Source of the DNA: Mycobacterium aquaticum
GTDB lineage: Bacteria; Actinomycetota; Actinomycetes; Mycobacteriales; Mycobacteriaceae
DNA length: 64,000 bases
NCBI RefSeq assembly: GCF_002086485.1
Contig: NZ_MVHF01000007.1
Span: 124,001-188,000, forward strand
Direction: 5' to 3'
The notes under the pieces are model-generated. The model ran no database searches, was not told the DNA's origin, and was given only the letters and a program-made list of their open reading frames with translations. The position numbers and the translations under genes are program-made. Every line of letters starts with the position of its first letter. Within the stretch, counting starts at the first letter, position 1. This document shows positions 30,701 to 40,120 of the stretch, one piece after another.

Positions 30701-30734
30701 GTTTCGAGCGTGGTCCGGAATATCGCTTGCCTGA

Positions 30735-30947
30735 TCAATCGTCGTCACCCTCGCGGGTGGCAAGTGCCTGCTCGACCCTCTGGCGAGCACCGGCTAAGTG
30801 CTCCTCGCAGCGTTTTGCCAGTTCTTCGCCTCTTTCCCACAGGTTCAGCGACGTATCAAGGTCGAGCCCGCCCTGTTCGAGTTGCTGCACGACGGCAATC
30901 AACTCGTCGCGGGCCTCTTCGTACCCCAGCTCACTAATGGGCTTCAT
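30735..30947 (-). CDS. xseB: Exodeoxyribonuclease VII small subunit
   Basis: A 70-residue XseB protein of standard length with the conserved GYEEARDEL and [22 protein letters not shown] helix. It forms a complex with XseA that degrades single-stranded DNA from both ends. Its ATG overlaps the xseA stop by four bases (ATGA), so the two are translationally coupled and made in one operon. Confidence 0.95.
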   Translation of the reverse strand: MKPISELGYEEARDELIAVVQQLEQGGLDLDTSLNLWERGEELAKRCEEHLAGARQRVEQALATREGDDD

Positions 30948-32197
30948 TTCGATCCTTCTGCCGTGCTCTTCTCGGGGCCACCGCTCACCGCGGCCACCAC
31001 ACCGTCGGACACCCGAATCCGCAGCTGAGTGCCTTCCGGCGCGTCAGCGACCGAGCGCAACACCGCGGGAGCGCCCGAGGTCGGCACGGTCTGCACCACC
31101 GCGTAACCGCGTGCCAGCGTGGCGGCCGGGCCCAGGGTGGTCAGCCGGGCCGACAGGTGGCCGATGGTCTCCCGCTCCGCCGAGATCAACCGCGTGATGT
31201 CCCGTTGCGTCGTGGCCCGCGCCCGCTGGATCTCGTCCTCGCGCGCAGCCAGCGTGGCCAGGGGCAGGGCCAGCACCGGGCGGCTGCGCAGCTGGTCGAG
31301 GTGGTGCTGTTCACGATGCACCCAATTGCGCAACGCGCGGGCGCTGCGCTCGCGCAGATCGGTGATCAGGGCCTGCTCCGCGGCGGCGTCGGGCACGATG
31401 CGCTTGGCAGCGTCGGTCGGGGTGGCCGCGCGCAGGTCGGCGACCAGATCGCACACCGGATTGTCCGGCTCGTGGCCGATTGCGCTGACCACCGGTGTGC
31501 GGCAGGCGGATATGGCCCGGCACAGGGTTTCGTCGGAGAACGGCAGGAGATCCTCGACACTGCCGCCCCCGCGCGCCAGCACGATGACGTCGACGGCAGG
31601 GTCCGTGTCGAGCGCCGCCAATGCCTCGACGATCTGCGGCACCGCGTTGGGGCCTTGCACGATGGTGTTGCGGATCGCGAACCGCACGGCGGGCCAGCGT
31701 CCGGTTGCGACGGTGGTGACGTCGTGCTCGGCGGCCGACGCGCGTCCGGTGATCAGTCCGATGGTGTTGGGCAGGAAGGGGATTGGCCGTTTGAGCCGCG
31801 GGTCGAACAACCCTTCGGCGTCCAGCAGCCGGCGCAGCCGGTCGATGCGGGCGAGCAGTTCGCCGATGCCGACGGCACGAATCTCGCTGACCCGCAACGA
31901 AAACGAGCCGCGGCCGGTGTAGAAGTTGGGCTTGCCGCAGATGATCACCTGCGTGCCCTCGGAGAGTCTGACCGGGGCATTGCGCACCAGATCGCGCGGG
32001 CAGGTCAGGGCCAGCGACATATCGGCGGCCGGGTCGCGCAGCACCATGAACACGGTCTTGGAGTCAGGGCGCACCTTCAGCTCGGTGAGCTGACCCTCGA
32101 CCCAGACGGCCCCGAGCCGGTCGATCCACTTGGCGACGCGGGTCGCGACGGCGCGAACCGGCCAAGGGTTCTCCGGTGACTGGCCGGGTTCGGTCAC
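30944..32197 (-). CDS. xseA: Exodeoxyribonuclease VII large subunit
   Basis: A 417-residue protein with an N-terminal OB-fold ([20 protein letters not shown]) and the exonuclease VII catalytic domain, seen in [33 protein letters not shown] and [27 protein letters not shown] at 32197 overlaps the stop of the preceding lipid-droplet-associated-type gene by four bases. The C-terminal third is helical. With xseB it forms exonuclease VII, used in repair and recombination of single-stranded DNA. Confidence 0.95.
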   Translation of the reverse strand: MTEPGQSPENPWPVRAVATRVAKWIDRLGAVWVEGQLTELKVRPDSKTVFMVLRDPAADMSLALTCPRDLVRNAPVRLSEGTQVIICGKPNFYTGRGSFSLRVSEIRAVGIGELLARIDRLRRLLDAEGLFDPRLKRPIPFLPNTIGLITGRASAAEHDVTTVATGRWPAVRFAIRNTIVQGPNAVPQIVEALAALDTDPAVDVIVLARGGGSVEDLLPFSDETLCRAISACRTPVVSAIGHEPDNPVCDLVADLRAATPTDAAKRIVPDAAAEQALITDLRERSARALRNWVHREQHHLDQLRSRPVLALPLATLAAREDEIQRARATTQRDITRLISAERETIGHLSARLTTLGPAATLARGYAVVQTVPTSGAPAVLRSVADAPEGTQLRIRVSDGVVAAVSGGPEKSTAEGSK

Positions 32198-32775
32198 TTC
32201 GCGGTCGCGCGGGTGATCCTGTTGGTGAGCAGCGTGACGAACGGGGCGCGGGCCCGGCCGGCCTCCTCGTAGGCCAGTAGAGCCTCCAGATCTGCGACGC
32301 GCAGCGAGGTCAGCCGCGCCCGCAACTGCGCCAGCGTCAGCGAGTCGTAGTCCACCTCGCCGACGATCGCGGGCGCGGTGCCCGTCGCGGCCGGCTGGGA
32401 TGCGGCGGCCCGGCCATTGCCGGAGGTAACGTCGGCCCGCGGCTCGCCCGTGCTGTAGAGGGCGAACCTGCCCTCGGTGCGGCGCTCGCCTTCGGTCTGC
32501 GGGCCCTGGTCATCGTCGGCACCGGTGTCGAGGTCTTCGTCGAACGTCGCCCACTCGGGCTGTTCATCCTTGGGCGGAAACAGCTGCTCGAGCGCCTCGT
32601 CACCCTTGATGACCAGCTCGGCGAGGTTCTGCTGCATGTGCATGAAGAGGTTGGCGGCCTGGCTGGCCACGGTCATCGGGTACGTGAGAATGGTGTGGGG
32701 CAGCCTGCGGGTCTCCTCGATCGCCGTCACCGCCGCGCCTACGAGCAGCCGGACCCCATACGGTGCAGTTCCCAT
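32194..32775 (-). CDS. Lipid-droplet-associated protein family (Rv1109c homologue)
   Basis: A 193-residue protein. Its N-terminus, [20 protein letters not shown] followed by a second amphipathic helix [16 protein letters not shown], is typical of the actinobacterial family annotated as lipid-droplet-associated; the middle is acidic and disordered, and the end [16 protein letters not shown] resembles the helical SAP-like tail. ATG at 32775 is preferred to a GTG two codons upstream. It is the first gene of a unit with xseA and xseB, and divergent from ispH. Confidence 0.8.
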   Translation of the reverse strand: MGTAPYGVRLLVGAAVTAIEETRRLPHTILTYPMTVASQAANLFMHMQQNLAELVIKGDEALEQLFPPKDEQPEWATFDEDLDTGADDDQGPQTEGERRTEGRFALYSTGEPRADVTSGNGRAAASQPAATGTAPAIVGEVDYDSLTLAQLRARLTSLRVADLEALLAYEEAGRARAPFVTLLTNRITRATAK

Positions 32776-32816
32776 GGGCACCAGACTACGGCTGGCTCAC
32801 TCAAGGCGGCTCCCCG

Positions 32817-32822
32817 TACCCT
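32817..32822 (+). promoter_or_regulatory. Leaderless -10 box of ispH
   Basis: TACCCT is six bases before the ATG at 32829, matching TANNNT and a leaderless start. Confidence 0.5.
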
Positions 32823-32828
32823 GGTGAC

Positions 32829-33830
32829 ATGCCGCCAACAGTGAATATGGGTATCCCGGGTGCCTCCAGCTCGGTGAGTTCCGGCGTGGCCGGCAAGCGC
32901 GTCCTGCTGGCCGAGCCGCGGGGCTACTGCGCAGGCGTCGACCGTGCCGTGGAAACCGTCGAGCGAGCGCTCGAAAAGCACGGAGCACCGGTGTACGTCC
33001 GTCACGAGATCGTGCACAACGTGCACGTGGTGCAGACCTTGGCCAAGGCCGGCGCGATTTTCGTCGACGAGACCGACGAAGTGCCGGAAGGCTCGATCGT
33101 CGTGTTCTCGGCGCACGGTGTTGCGCCGACGGTGCACGAGTCCGCTGCCGAGCGTGACCTCAAGGTCATCGACGCCACCTGCCCGTTGGTCACCAAGGTG
33201 CATAACGAGGCCAAGCGGTTCGCCCGCGACGACTACGACATCCTGCTGATCGGCCACGAGGGCCACGAGGAAGTGATCGGTACGGCCGGCGAGGCGCCCG
33301 ACCACGTCCAGCTCGTCGACGGCCCCGACTCGGTGGACAACGTCACCGTCCGCGACGAGGACAAGGTGATCTGGCTGTCGCAGACCACGCTGAGCGTCGA
33401 CGAGACCATGGAAACCGTGCAGCGGTTGCGGGAGAAGTTCCCCAAGCTACAGGATCCACCGAGCGACGACATCTGCTACGCCACGCAGAATCGCCAGGTG
33501 GCGGTCAAGGCCATGGCACCCGAGTGCGAGTTGGTCATCGTCGTCGGCTCGCGCAACTCGTCCAACTCGGTCCGCCTGGTCGAGGTGGCGTTGGGCGCCG
33601 GATCTCGCGACGCGCACCTCGTGGACTACGCCGAGGACATCGACCCGACCTGGCTGGAAGGCGTCACAACCGTCGGCGTCACGTCCGGGGCGTCAGTGCC
33701 CGAGGTGCTGGTCCGCGGTGTTTTGGAGCGGCTTGCCGACTACGGCTTCGACACCGTGCAACCCGTCACCACGGCCAACGAGACGCTGGTGTTCGCGCTT
33801 CCGCGAGAAATCCGTCCGCCGCGCGCCTGA
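32829..33830 (+). CDS. ispH: 4-hydroxy-3-methylbut-2-enyl diphosphate reductase
   Basis: Last enzyme of the MEP isoprenoid pathway, an iron-sulfur protein reducing HMBPP to IPP and DMAPP. A 333-residue LytB/IspH with the three cluster cysteines in [23 protein letters not shown] and [11 protein letters not shown], and the catalytic glutamate region [10 protein letters not shown]. It is nearly colinear with M. tuberculosis LytB2 (Rv1110), starting [14 protein letters not shown] at 32829 agrees with that protein and with the -10 hexamer. Confidence 0.97.
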   Translation: MPPTVNMGIPGASSSVSSGVAGKRVLLAEPRGYCAGVDRAVETVERALEKHGAPVYVRHEIVHNVHVVQTLAKAGAIFVDETDEVPEGSIVVFSAHGVAPTVHESAAERDLKVIDATCPLVTKVHNEAKRFARDDYDILLIGHEGHEEVIGTAGEAPDHVQLVDGPDSVDNVTVRDEDKVIWLSQTTLSVDETMETVQRLREKFPKLQDPPSDDICYATQNRQVAVKAMAPECELVIVVGSRNSSNSVRLVEVALGAGSRDAHLVDYAEDIDPTWLEGVTTVGVTSGASVPEVLVRGVLERLADYGFDTVQPVTTANETLVFALPREIRPPRA

Positions 33831-33836
33831 GCGCGT

Positions 33837-35072
33837 TCAGCTGTCGTACTCCCAGGTGTTGTCCCGGCCGCGCGTAGATGAGCGCGGCCGGCTCCTGTAC
33901 TCGTGGCGATCGTCTTCGTCCTCGGCACCGCGGTAACGCACCCGCGAGACCGGGTGGTGGGTCGGACGGCCGTTGGAACTGCCGTTGCCGTTGCGGGGTG
34001 CCTCGAACGGGTCCTCGAACGGTTGGTAGTCGTCGAAACGACGCCGACGCGGCTGCCGGTCGTGGGCGGCGGCGCTGTGCCGCTCGGGGGGAGGTTGTTT
34101 ACGAGGTTCGCGGGGCTGGGTACGTACCCGGCGGCGGGCTTCGGCCGGCGGCACCAGGGGCGGCTCGGAGGTTCGGGGCGCCCTCGGCTTGCGGGGCCGC
34201 TCGGGTACGGGCTCGCCGAATTCGTCGAGCGGCGGGCGGCTGGGCCGGGGCCGTGGAGGTGTGGTCCGCTTGGTCGCCCGGCGCTCGGTACCGGCCTCCT
34301 CGGCCGCCTCGGGGCGCCGCCGCCTGGGCCGGTCGGTGCGGTCGGGTCGATCGGTGGTGCGGTCCGTACGGCCGGCTCGGCTCGCTCGCTCGGACCGCTG
34401 CGGACGGTCACTGCGGCGCCGCCGCGGTGGTGCCTCGTCGGCGGACCGCTGCGCCGAGGATCGTCGCGTCGGGGGTTTGCGGAGTATCAGCCCTGACAGC
34501 TTTGTTGTGACAGCCGCCACAATTCCGGTTTTGGCCGCGGCGACGGTCGCTTTTCGCGTGTTGCCGGTCTCTGCGCTCTCGGTGTTCGCGGCCTTCGCAG
34601 CGCTGTGTCGGGTGGCAAGGGCGAAGTACCAGCGGGCCAGGCCGATCAGCAACACCGCGGCCGTGGTGAACAGCATCAGCGGGAAACGTTCGATCAGCGG
34701 ATACCCGCAGTTGATCGCCAGGTCTTTGATGCCGCCCAACTGGCCGCCGTGGAACAGGAAGTAGGACCCGGGCACGGCCACGAACAGGATCAACGGCGGC
34801 TGGATCACTGCCGTGAACACCCCGGATTGCCGCACCGCGAGCACGGCTCCGAGGCAGCCCAGGACGTAGCAGACGGCGAAGAATGTGCTGAGTTCTCGGT
34901 CACCGGATCCGGCGTCGAACGCGAAGCCGATCGCGGTAGCCGTCACAGCCAGCAGCACAGCACCCCACCACGGCACACCAGGCCATTTGGGGTACACAGA
35001 GCGGTGGTCAGCCGGCACTGCCGACTGTGCGCGCTGTCCGGACACAGGTAGACCGTACCGGCTCGACGGCAC
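33837..35072 (-). CDS. DUF6542 membrane protein with long basic tail (Rv1111c homologue)
   Basis: About 411 residues. The first part has four hydrophobic segments (roughly 35-150) including GVPWWGAVLLAVTATAIGF and FVAVPGSYFLFHGGQ; from about residue 185 onward the protein is extremely rich in Arg, Pro and Ser (for example RRRRSDRPQRSERASRAGR) and almost certainly disordered in the cytoplasm. GTG at 35072 is used because matching sequence begins there (VPSSRYGLPVSGQ); a GTG at 35045 is an alternative. It is divergent from ychF. Function unknown. Confidence 0.8.
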   Translation of the reverse strand: MPSSRYGLPVSGQRAQSAVPADHRSVYPKWPGVPWWGAVLLAVTATAIGFAFDAGSGDRELSTFFAVCYVLGCLGAVLAVRQSGVFTAVIQPPLILFVAVPGSYFLFHGGQLGGIKDLAINCGYPLIERFPLMLFTTAAVLLIGLARWYFALATRHSAAKAANTESAETGNTRKATVAAAKTGIVAAVTTKLSGLILRKPPTRRSSAQRSADEAPPRRRRSDRPQRSERASRAGRTDRTTDRPDRTDRPRRRRPEAAEEAGTERRATKRTTPPRPRPSRPPLDEFGEPVPERPRKPRAPRTSEPPLVPPAEARRRVRTQPREPRKQPPPERHSAAAHDRQPRRRRFDDYQPFEDPFEAPRNGNGSSNGRPTHHPVSRVRYRGAEDEDDRHEYRSRPRSSTRGRDNTWEYDS

Positions 35073-35129
35073 CGCGTGCCGCCAGCGCGCGCTGGCGTGC
35101 CCCCGACACTCTGGCAGACTGTGGTTCCT

Positions 35130-36203
35130 GTGAGCCTGAACCTGGGAATCGTCGGTTTGCCGAACGTGGGTAAGTCGACTCTGTTCAATGCCCTGACACG
35201 CAACAACGTGTTGGCGGCCAACTACCCCTTCGCGACCATCGAGCCCAACGAGGGTGTGGTGCCGCTGCCGGATCCGCGCCTCGATGAACTCGCGAAGATG
35301 TTCGGCTCGGAGAAGCTCGTTCCCGCGCCGGTGACGTTCGTCGATATTGCCGGAATCGTCAAAGGCGCGTCCGAGGGCGCGGGGCTCGGCAACAAGTTCC
35401 TGGCCAACATCCGCGAATGTGACGCAATTTGCCAGGTTGTCCGGGTATTCACCGATGACGACGTGGTGCATGTCGACGGCCGGGTCGATCCGCGCTCCGA
35501 CATCGAGGTCATCGAGACCGAACTGATCCTCGCCGACATGCAGACCCTGGAGAAGGCGGTGCCCCGGCTGGAGAAGGAAGCCCGCACCCACAAGGACCGC
35601 AAGCCCATCTACGACGCCGCAGTGGCCGCCCAGGAGGTGCTCAACAGCGGCAAGACGCTCTTCAGCGTGCGAGCTGACGCCTCTCTGCTGCGCGAGCTCA
35701 ACCTGCTCACCACCAAGCCGTTCCTCTACGTGTTCAACGCCGACGAGGGCGTCCTGACCGACGAGGCCCGCAAGAACGAGCTGCGCGAGCTCGTCGCCCC
35801 GGCCGACGCGGTGTTCCTGGACGCGAAGATCGAGGCGGAACTGCTGGAGCTCGACGACGAGTCCGCGGCCGAGCTGCTGGAGTCGATCGGCCAGACCGAA
35901 CGCGGGCTCGACGCGCTGGCGCGCGCCGGATTCCACACCCTGCGCCTGCAGACGTACCTGACCGCGGGCCCCAAAGAAGCACGCGCCTGGACGATCCACC
36001 AGGGCGACACCGCACCCAAGGCGGCCGGCGTCATCCACAGCGACTTCGAGAAGGGCTTCATCAAGGCCGAGGTGGTGTCGTTCGACGACCTCGTCGCGGC
36101 CGGGTCGATGGCCGCTGCCAAGGCCGCAGGCAAGGTGCGCATGGAAGGCAAGGACTACGTCATGGCCGATGGCGACGTGGTGGAGTTCCGGTTCAACGTT
36201 TAG
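35130..36203 (+). CDS. ychF: Redox-regulated ATPase YchF / OLA1
   Basis: A 357-residue Obg-family ATPase that binds ribosomes. Walker A is GLPNVGKSTLFNAL, G3 is DIAGIVKGASEGAGLGN, and the usual NKxD is replaced by NADE, which gives YchF its preference for ATP; the C-terminal TGS domain follows (about 275-357). The GTG at 35130 agrees in length with Rv1112. It closes the region syntenic with M. tuberculosis; accessory genes follow. Confidence 0.96.
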   Translation: MSLNLGIVGLPNVGKSTLFNALTRNNVLAANYPFATIEPNEGVVPLPDPRLDELAKMFGSEKLVPAPVTFVDIAGIVKGASEGAGLGNKFLANIRECDAICQVVRVFTDDDVVHVDGRVDPRSDIEVIETELILADMQTLEKAVPRLEKEARTHKDRKPIYDAAVAAQEVLNSGKTLFSVRADASLLRELNLLTTKPFLYVFNADEGVLTDEARKNELRELVAPADAVFLDAKIEAELLELDDESAAELLESIGQTERGLDALARAGFHTLRLQTYLTAGPKEARAWTIHQGDTAPKAAGVIHSDFEKGFIKAEVVSFDDLVAAGSMAAAKAAGKVRMEGKDYVMADGDVVEFRFNV

Positions 36204-36255
36204 CGGCTCTCGCCGAGCGATCCAGCCGACACAGCATCAGCGGCGCACTAGACGC

Positions 36256-36261
36256 TAGATT
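36256..36261 (+). promoter_or_regulatory. Leaderless -10 box of the relB-like gene
   Basis: TAGATT lies six bases before the ATG at 36268, in an AT-richer patch. Confidence 0.45.
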
Positions 36262-36267
36262 CTGTAC

Positions 36268-36549
36268 ATGGTGACGCTTCCGCTCGCAGAAGTTCGCGCC
36301 AACCTCTCAAAGCTGGTTGACGAGGCCGTGCGCACGCATCAGCGTGTCGAAGTAACCCGGCAGGGCCGTCGAGCGGCAGTGCTTCTCAGCGCCGATGACT
36401 ATGACTCGATCATGGAGACTTTGGACATCCTCGGCGACGCGGCCGCGATGGCCGCAATGCGGGAGGCGGACGCCGATATCGCTGCTGGGCGCCTCTACTC
36501 CGCTGACGAGGTTGAGGCGGAACTCCGTGCGAAAGGGATTGTGAAATAG
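36268..36549 (+). CDS. RelB/Phd-type antitoxin
   Basis: A 93-residue antitoxin. The N-terminal Phd/YefM-like DNA-binding part, PLAEVRANLSKLVDEAV and VEVTRQGRRAAVLLSADDYDSI, closely resembles M. tuberculosis RelB (Rv1247c); the acidic C-terminal half should wrap the toxin. It stops with TAG at 36547-36549, two bases into what would be the toxin's first codon. It likely represses its own promoter. Confidence 0.9.
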   Translation: MVTLPLAEVRANLSKLVDEAVRTHQRVEVTRQGRRAAVLLSADDYDSIMETLDILGDAAAMAAMREADADIAAGRLYSADEVEAELRAKGIVK

Positions 36550-36812
36550 CGGCGTATCGGATCGAGCTGACCCGCCGCGCCCGCAGGAGCCTGTCTGAGG
36601 AGTTGCCAAAGGAGGTCGCGGCAGCCTGTTGGGAGTTCATTACGGACGTGCTGGCGGACAACCCGTTACGGGTCGGGAAGGCACTACGTGATGACCTCGC
36701 AGGCAGATATTCCGCCAGGCGCGGTGACTTCAGGGTGATCTACGAGATCCACGACGACAGAATCGTGGTTCGGGTTATCGATGTGCGTCACCGGCGAGAC
36801 GTTTATCGGTGA
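36546..36812 (+). CDS. RelE-type mRNA interferase toxin without a canonical start codon
   Basis: The 88-codon frame encodes a full RelE/ParE-fold toxin similar to Rv1246c: YRIELTRRARRSL, AAACWEFITDVLADNPLRVGK, SARRGDFRVIYEI and VIDVRHRRDVYR are all present. However, homologous sequence begins at Y, and the only codon in the right place is ATA (36546-36548); no ATG, GTG or TTG exists in frame between the in-frame stop at 36513-36515 and the TTG at 36603, which would cut off the first strand and helix. Either ATA initiates or the toxin is silenced. Type could equally be called pseudogene. Confidence 0.65.
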   Translation: MAAYRIELTRRARRSLSEELPKEVAAACWEFITDVLADNPLRVGKALRDDLAGRYSARRGDFRVIYEIHDDRIVVRVIDVRHRRDVYR

Positions 36813-36841
36813 CGCACTTTGGTGGAGTGCTGCTTCAACGT

Positions 36842-37196
36842 TCAGTCCTCCGTTGACCCGACCCATTGTGCGCGGGACGGCCCTCGATCGAACGGATCGC
36901 TGAAGCGCTTTGTCTCCCGGACGATTTCGCCGTTCTCGAACTCGGCGATGCTCACTACGTAGTAGGGCTTCCCGTCTCAAATTGTGATGCGTTCGCTGAC
37001 CCGCGGATCGCCGCTGCCGGTATCCGTCGCGCGGTGAACCGCTTGTTGTCCGGCTGCCTTCGCGCGAGGCCTGAATGTTGTCGCGGCTGTGGATTCGTCC
37101 ACCCGACTGCGAGTATTCGAGGGTCGCGTCGAAGTCGTTCGCGTCGGACGCTGCCCTGTGGGCTTCGAGTGCGGCTCGCAATTCGTTGACGTTCAT
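36842..37196 (-). pseudogene. Decayed SnoaL-like (NTF2-fold) gene
   Basis: The 5' part reads MNVNELRAALEAHRAASDAND and then RIHSRDNIQASR, matching the intact protein at 40839-41219, but about ten codons (the EHRIYRADAV region) are missing and the frame then shifts. In another frame the 3' part reads GKPYYVVSIAEFENGEIVRE and FSDPFDRGPSRAQWV, matching YVVSVMEFEDGEVVRETQY and the intact C-terminus. An in-frame stop precedes GKPYYVV. It is therefore a broken paralogue of the gene 4 kb downstream. Confidence 0.85.
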
Positions 37197-37374
37197 GGCG
37201 ACCCTCCGGCTACGGATTTTGCGGTGGCGCAGCTACGCGTTTTCGTCGCCGGCACGACGCCGGCCCTTCATCCTGTCAGTTAGCTGAAAAGATATATTCT
37301 GCGGTCCGGCGAAGAGGACGATGTAATCTCGTCAGCCCTCATCTCCCTAGTAAATCGCTTGGAGGCGAATGGAT

Positions 37375-39018
37375 ATGGGCACTCCTGTGGTTAACGTCGA
37401 AAAGTTTGCCAGCGCTATTGAGGCGCGGCTCAACAACTCCGTTGTTGGCTATGCGTTCGTCGTCGGGGGCGCCGCCGTTCCCGCCGTGAAACACAGCGCG
37501 GGCTCGGCGCGAACAGCCGCCAATGCTCCCGCACTCCCGTTCCTGACGTCTACGCCTACTGGCGTCGGCAGCGTCTCGAAATTCATCACGGCCATCGCAG
37601 CCGTGCAACTCCTGGACCGCCCCGACGCAGGCGGCGTCCAGGGCTGGAACGTCCTCAACGCGAATCTCGATACTCCGATGTACAAGGCCTTGCCCCCGTA
37701 CTGGACCCTGCGCAACGACATTCAACAGATCACTTTCCGCGACCTACTGACACACACCAGCGGCCTGCCGGCCGAGGGTGCCCAAGGCGAGCCGGGGCAG
37801 GACTACTTCAGTCTCAAGAACTACCTGTCCCCGAACCCGCCGGCAGGCTCGACGCCATTGGCATCTCGAGGCACCGCCAGGTACAGCAATTTTGGGTTCG
37901 GTCTTTTCCGAATTCTGCTGCCGAACATCGTCGGCTTGGTTCCGACTGACAATCCGGGGCAGTACGAGCAGCAACGTGCCACCCAGTACGCCACGCAGTA
38001 TCAGGAAATCCTGAACGACAACATCTGGGGACAGCTCAACATCACCGGGCCTTCGCAAGGCACTCCCGCAGGCAACAATCACGCGTTCATGTACACCTAC
38101 CCGGGCAATACCTCGGGCTACGACTGGAGCCAGTGGAAGTACCCCGGACAGACCGCGCCCGGCGAGGGACAGCCGCTGTGTGCCGGGGCCGGAACCGCCT
38201 GGGTGTCGATCGATTGGTTTGCTCCGGTCTTGGACAGCATCAACAAAATCGATCAGCGCCTCCTCACCCTTGAGCAGTGGGAACACATGCAAGGCATCGG
38301 TGTGCCCAGTGGATACCAGGGTTTGGGCATGGGTATCGATCAACTCAGCGTGAATGTGAACGGCAACCAATATCGGTGGGTGGAGAAGAACGGGGGCCTT
38401 GGCTGGTTTGTCACCTCGGGCGGCGGTTCGCTGTCGGCCTCGGTGGCATTCTTCGGCTCGATGCAGCCGACGGCGAACCCGGACAATGGTCCGTTCTATG
38501 CCGCGCTCTGCATCAACTCGGATGTCTCGGGAGGTCCGGGGGCGAGCAACGCCTGGTTCTACTGCCAGAAATGCAACTCGCTCTTCACCTCGCAGTCCGC
38601 CGGAAACCTGTGCCCTGCCAACGGAAAAGCGCACACAACGGGCGGTCAGTACATTGTCAGTACCGCCCAACAGCCGGGTGGCCAAAGTGGTTGGCGCCAG
38701 TGCTCGAAATGCGCGGCGCTGTGTTACGAGCCCGGGTCAACCGACCCAAGTCAGTGCAAGGCCGGCGGCCGTCATACGCCCACGGGCAACACGTTCGTGC
38801 TGAGCCAGAGTGGCCAGAGCGATACCGAACATCAGGCCAACTGGCGGTGGTGCAAGAACTGCGGTGTGTTGGCCTACTCGGGCGGTGCAGCCAGCGCTGG
38901 ATCATGTGCTGCCGGCGGCGCGCACCAGTTCGTCCTCAGTGGTAGCAACTACGCGGTCCAGGTCTTGATCGGCGCCGACACGGTCCTGTTCGAAGCCTTC
39001 AAAGCGGCGACGATGTGA
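37375..39018 (+). CDS. Beta-lactamase-fold serine hydrolase with three C-terminal Cys-rich repeats
   Basis: About 547 residues. Residues 1-385 form a beta-lactamase/penicillin-binding-protein-like (esterase type C) domain: SVSK at 66-69 is the catalytic SxxK, LLTHTSGLP is typical, YSN at 170-172 is the YxN motif and KNGGLGWF near 336-343 stands for the KTG box. Residues about 395-530 contain three repeats of the pattern W-x2-C-x2-C ... C-x3-G(G)-x-H followed by a strand, beginning WFYCQKCNS, WRQCSKCAA and WRWCKNCGV. No signal peptide is seen. ATG at 37375 has GGAGG nine bases upstream; 37369 is only three bases from it. Confidence 0.85.
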   Translation: MGTPVVNVEKFASAIEARLNNSVVGYAFVVGGAAVPAVKHSAGSARTAANAPALPFLTSTPTGVGSVSKFITAIAAVQLLDRPDAGGVQGWNVLNANLDTPMYKALPPYWTLRNDIQQITFRDLLTHTSGLPAEGAQGEPGQDYFSLKNYLSPNPPAGSTPLASRGTARYSNFGFGLFRILLPNIVGLVPTDNPGQYEQQRATQYATQYQEILNDNIWGQLNITGPSQGTPAGNNHAFMYTYPGNTSGYDWSQWKYPGQTAPGEGQPLCAGAGTAWVSIDWFAPVLDSINKIDQRLLTLEQWEHMQGIGVPSGYQGLGMGIDQLSVNVNGNQYRWVEKNGGLGWFVTSGGGSLSASVAFFGSMQPTANPDNGPFYAALCINSDVSGGPGASNAWFYCQKCNSLFTSQSAGNLCPANGKAHTTGGQYIVSTAQQPGGQSGWRQCSKCAALCYEPGSTDPSQCKAGGRHTPTGNTFVLSQSGQSDTEHQANWRWCKNCGVLAYSGGAASAGSCAAGGAHQFVLSGSNYAVQVLIGADTVLFEAFKAATM

Positions 39019-39106
39019 GCGTGCCTATCTAGATGAACTGCGACGCAGCATGGTGCGATCGAAGAGTCAATTGCTCGTCGCGCCGAATGTGAAGGAGATC
39101 GCGAGA

Positions 39107-39499
39107 TCAGCGCGAAGTTTCGGCATCTTGTTCACTCTCGGCAGGTCCCCGTGCCGGATCTTCCACCAACGCGTACACATAGGCGGCCACCTCGCCGGTC
39201 TCGCTGTTGACGGAGACAGGGACGCGCCGATACCCGGGTCCCTCGAATTCGTCGAGTCGACGCCAGTGTGCTGGTAGTTCAGGCGAGGCGAAGACGTGCA
39301 CGGCGACCTCGGGGCCTGAGTCGTCCAGGACGATGCCCGGGTAGATGCGCCAGCCAGGTTCGTGCAGGTGACCTCTGACCGACCCGCGGGTCCAGGTGCC
39401 GGGGAGCCCGTCGAGCACATGTGCGTTCGAGTGTCCCGGAGCGAGCGTGCCGTATGTGGCCAGGCGGTGTTCCAGCCCAAGTCGGTCGGCAGTGCTCAT
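39107..39499 (-). CDS. Gamma-glutamylcyclotransferase-like protein
   Basis: A 130-residue protein of the GGCT/AIG2 fold. YGTLAPGHSNAHVL is the substrate-binding loop at the N-terminus, and LDEFEGPGYRRVPV contains the likely catalytic glutamate. The family includes enzymes that cyclise gamma-glutamyl amines to 5-oxoproline. The ATG overlaps the stop of the upstream kinase gene by four bases (ATGA), so the two are coupled. The actual substrate is unknown. Confidence 0.85.
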   Translation of the reverse strand: MSTADRLGLEHRLATYGTLAPGHSNAHVLDGLPGTWTRGSVRGHLHEPGWRIYPGIVLDDSGPEVAVHVFASPELPAHWRRLDEFEGPGYRRVPVSVNSETGEVAAYVYALVEDPARGPAESEQDAETSR

Positions 39500-40053
39500 C
39501 CCACAATTGTTGCCTGCCTGCGCCTGAACGCGGCGACGACGGCGTCGGCGGCCTGGTCCATTCCGGTGGCGGTGTCGACCCGAAGAATCTCGGTGCTCCA
39601 GGGTTCATAGGCCCGGTCTTCGACTTGTCGCCAGGTCGGCACGGTCAGTCCGTCAATGTCTGAGCACCGCGCTTCGACACGTCTTCTGTGCACCTCTCGG
39701 TCACTGCAGATCACTTCGACATCGACCAGCAGTGCGTCTGCTGCGCGCGCCGTGTCAGCCCAAGCCTGCCGCGTGACAGCGAGAGGATTCACGCTGTCGG
39801 CCACGACATCATGGCCCGCGTTCAGAAAATCTGCTGTGACGGCGTAGGCGACCCGATAGCCCGCGTGGGGACAAGCCGACCACCCACCCGCCGCATCGAT
39901 CACGCCTGAAGTGGTCAACGCGGCCTCGATCGTGTCGAGTCGCACATGCACCGCGGCGACAGCTGAACTGACGCGGCGGGCGAGTGTCGTCTTGCCGACC
40001 CCGGGCAGTCCTGACAGGACGACGAGCGCCGGTTTCGGTTTCCGGGCGGTCAC
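39496..40053 (-). CDS. P-loop AAA/zeta-toxin-like kinase
   Basis: About 185 residues. Walker A is SGLPGVGKTTLARRVSS near the N-terminus, VHVRLDTIEAAL and VVADSVNPLAVTRQAW follow, the pattern of small-molecule P-loop kinases (AAA_33). GTG at 40053 is preferred: TAGCAT lies eight bases upstream on the minus strand, and an alternative ATG at 40092 would leave a short gap to the divergent VOC gene at 40121. It is coupled to the GGCT-like gene by a four-base overlap. Substrate unknown. Confidence 0.8.
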   Translation of the reverse strand: MTARKPKPALVVLSGLPGVGKTTLARRVSSAVAAVHVRLDTIEAALTTSGVIDAAGGWSACPHAGYRVAYAVTADFLNAGHDVVADSVNPLAVTRQAWADTARAADALLVDVEVICSDREVHRRRVEARCSDIDGLTVPTWRQVEDRAYEPWSTEILRVDTATGMDQAADAVVAAFRRRQATIVG

Positions 40054-40120
40054 GGATTTCGATGCTACGACCGCTGACGTCGACCGCTCCATGTCGGTGG
40101 TCGGGGCTAGCGTGCGCGGC

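Noticed and set aside
35073..36038. N-terminal extension of the DUF6542 protein through the ychF region
   Set aside because: It is antisense to ychF and has no protein-like sequence before VPSSRYGLPVSG.
36603..36812. RelE toxin starting at the TTG at 36603
   Set aside because: This would remove the first strand and most of the first helix (YRIELTRRARRSLSEE), which clearly match RelE.
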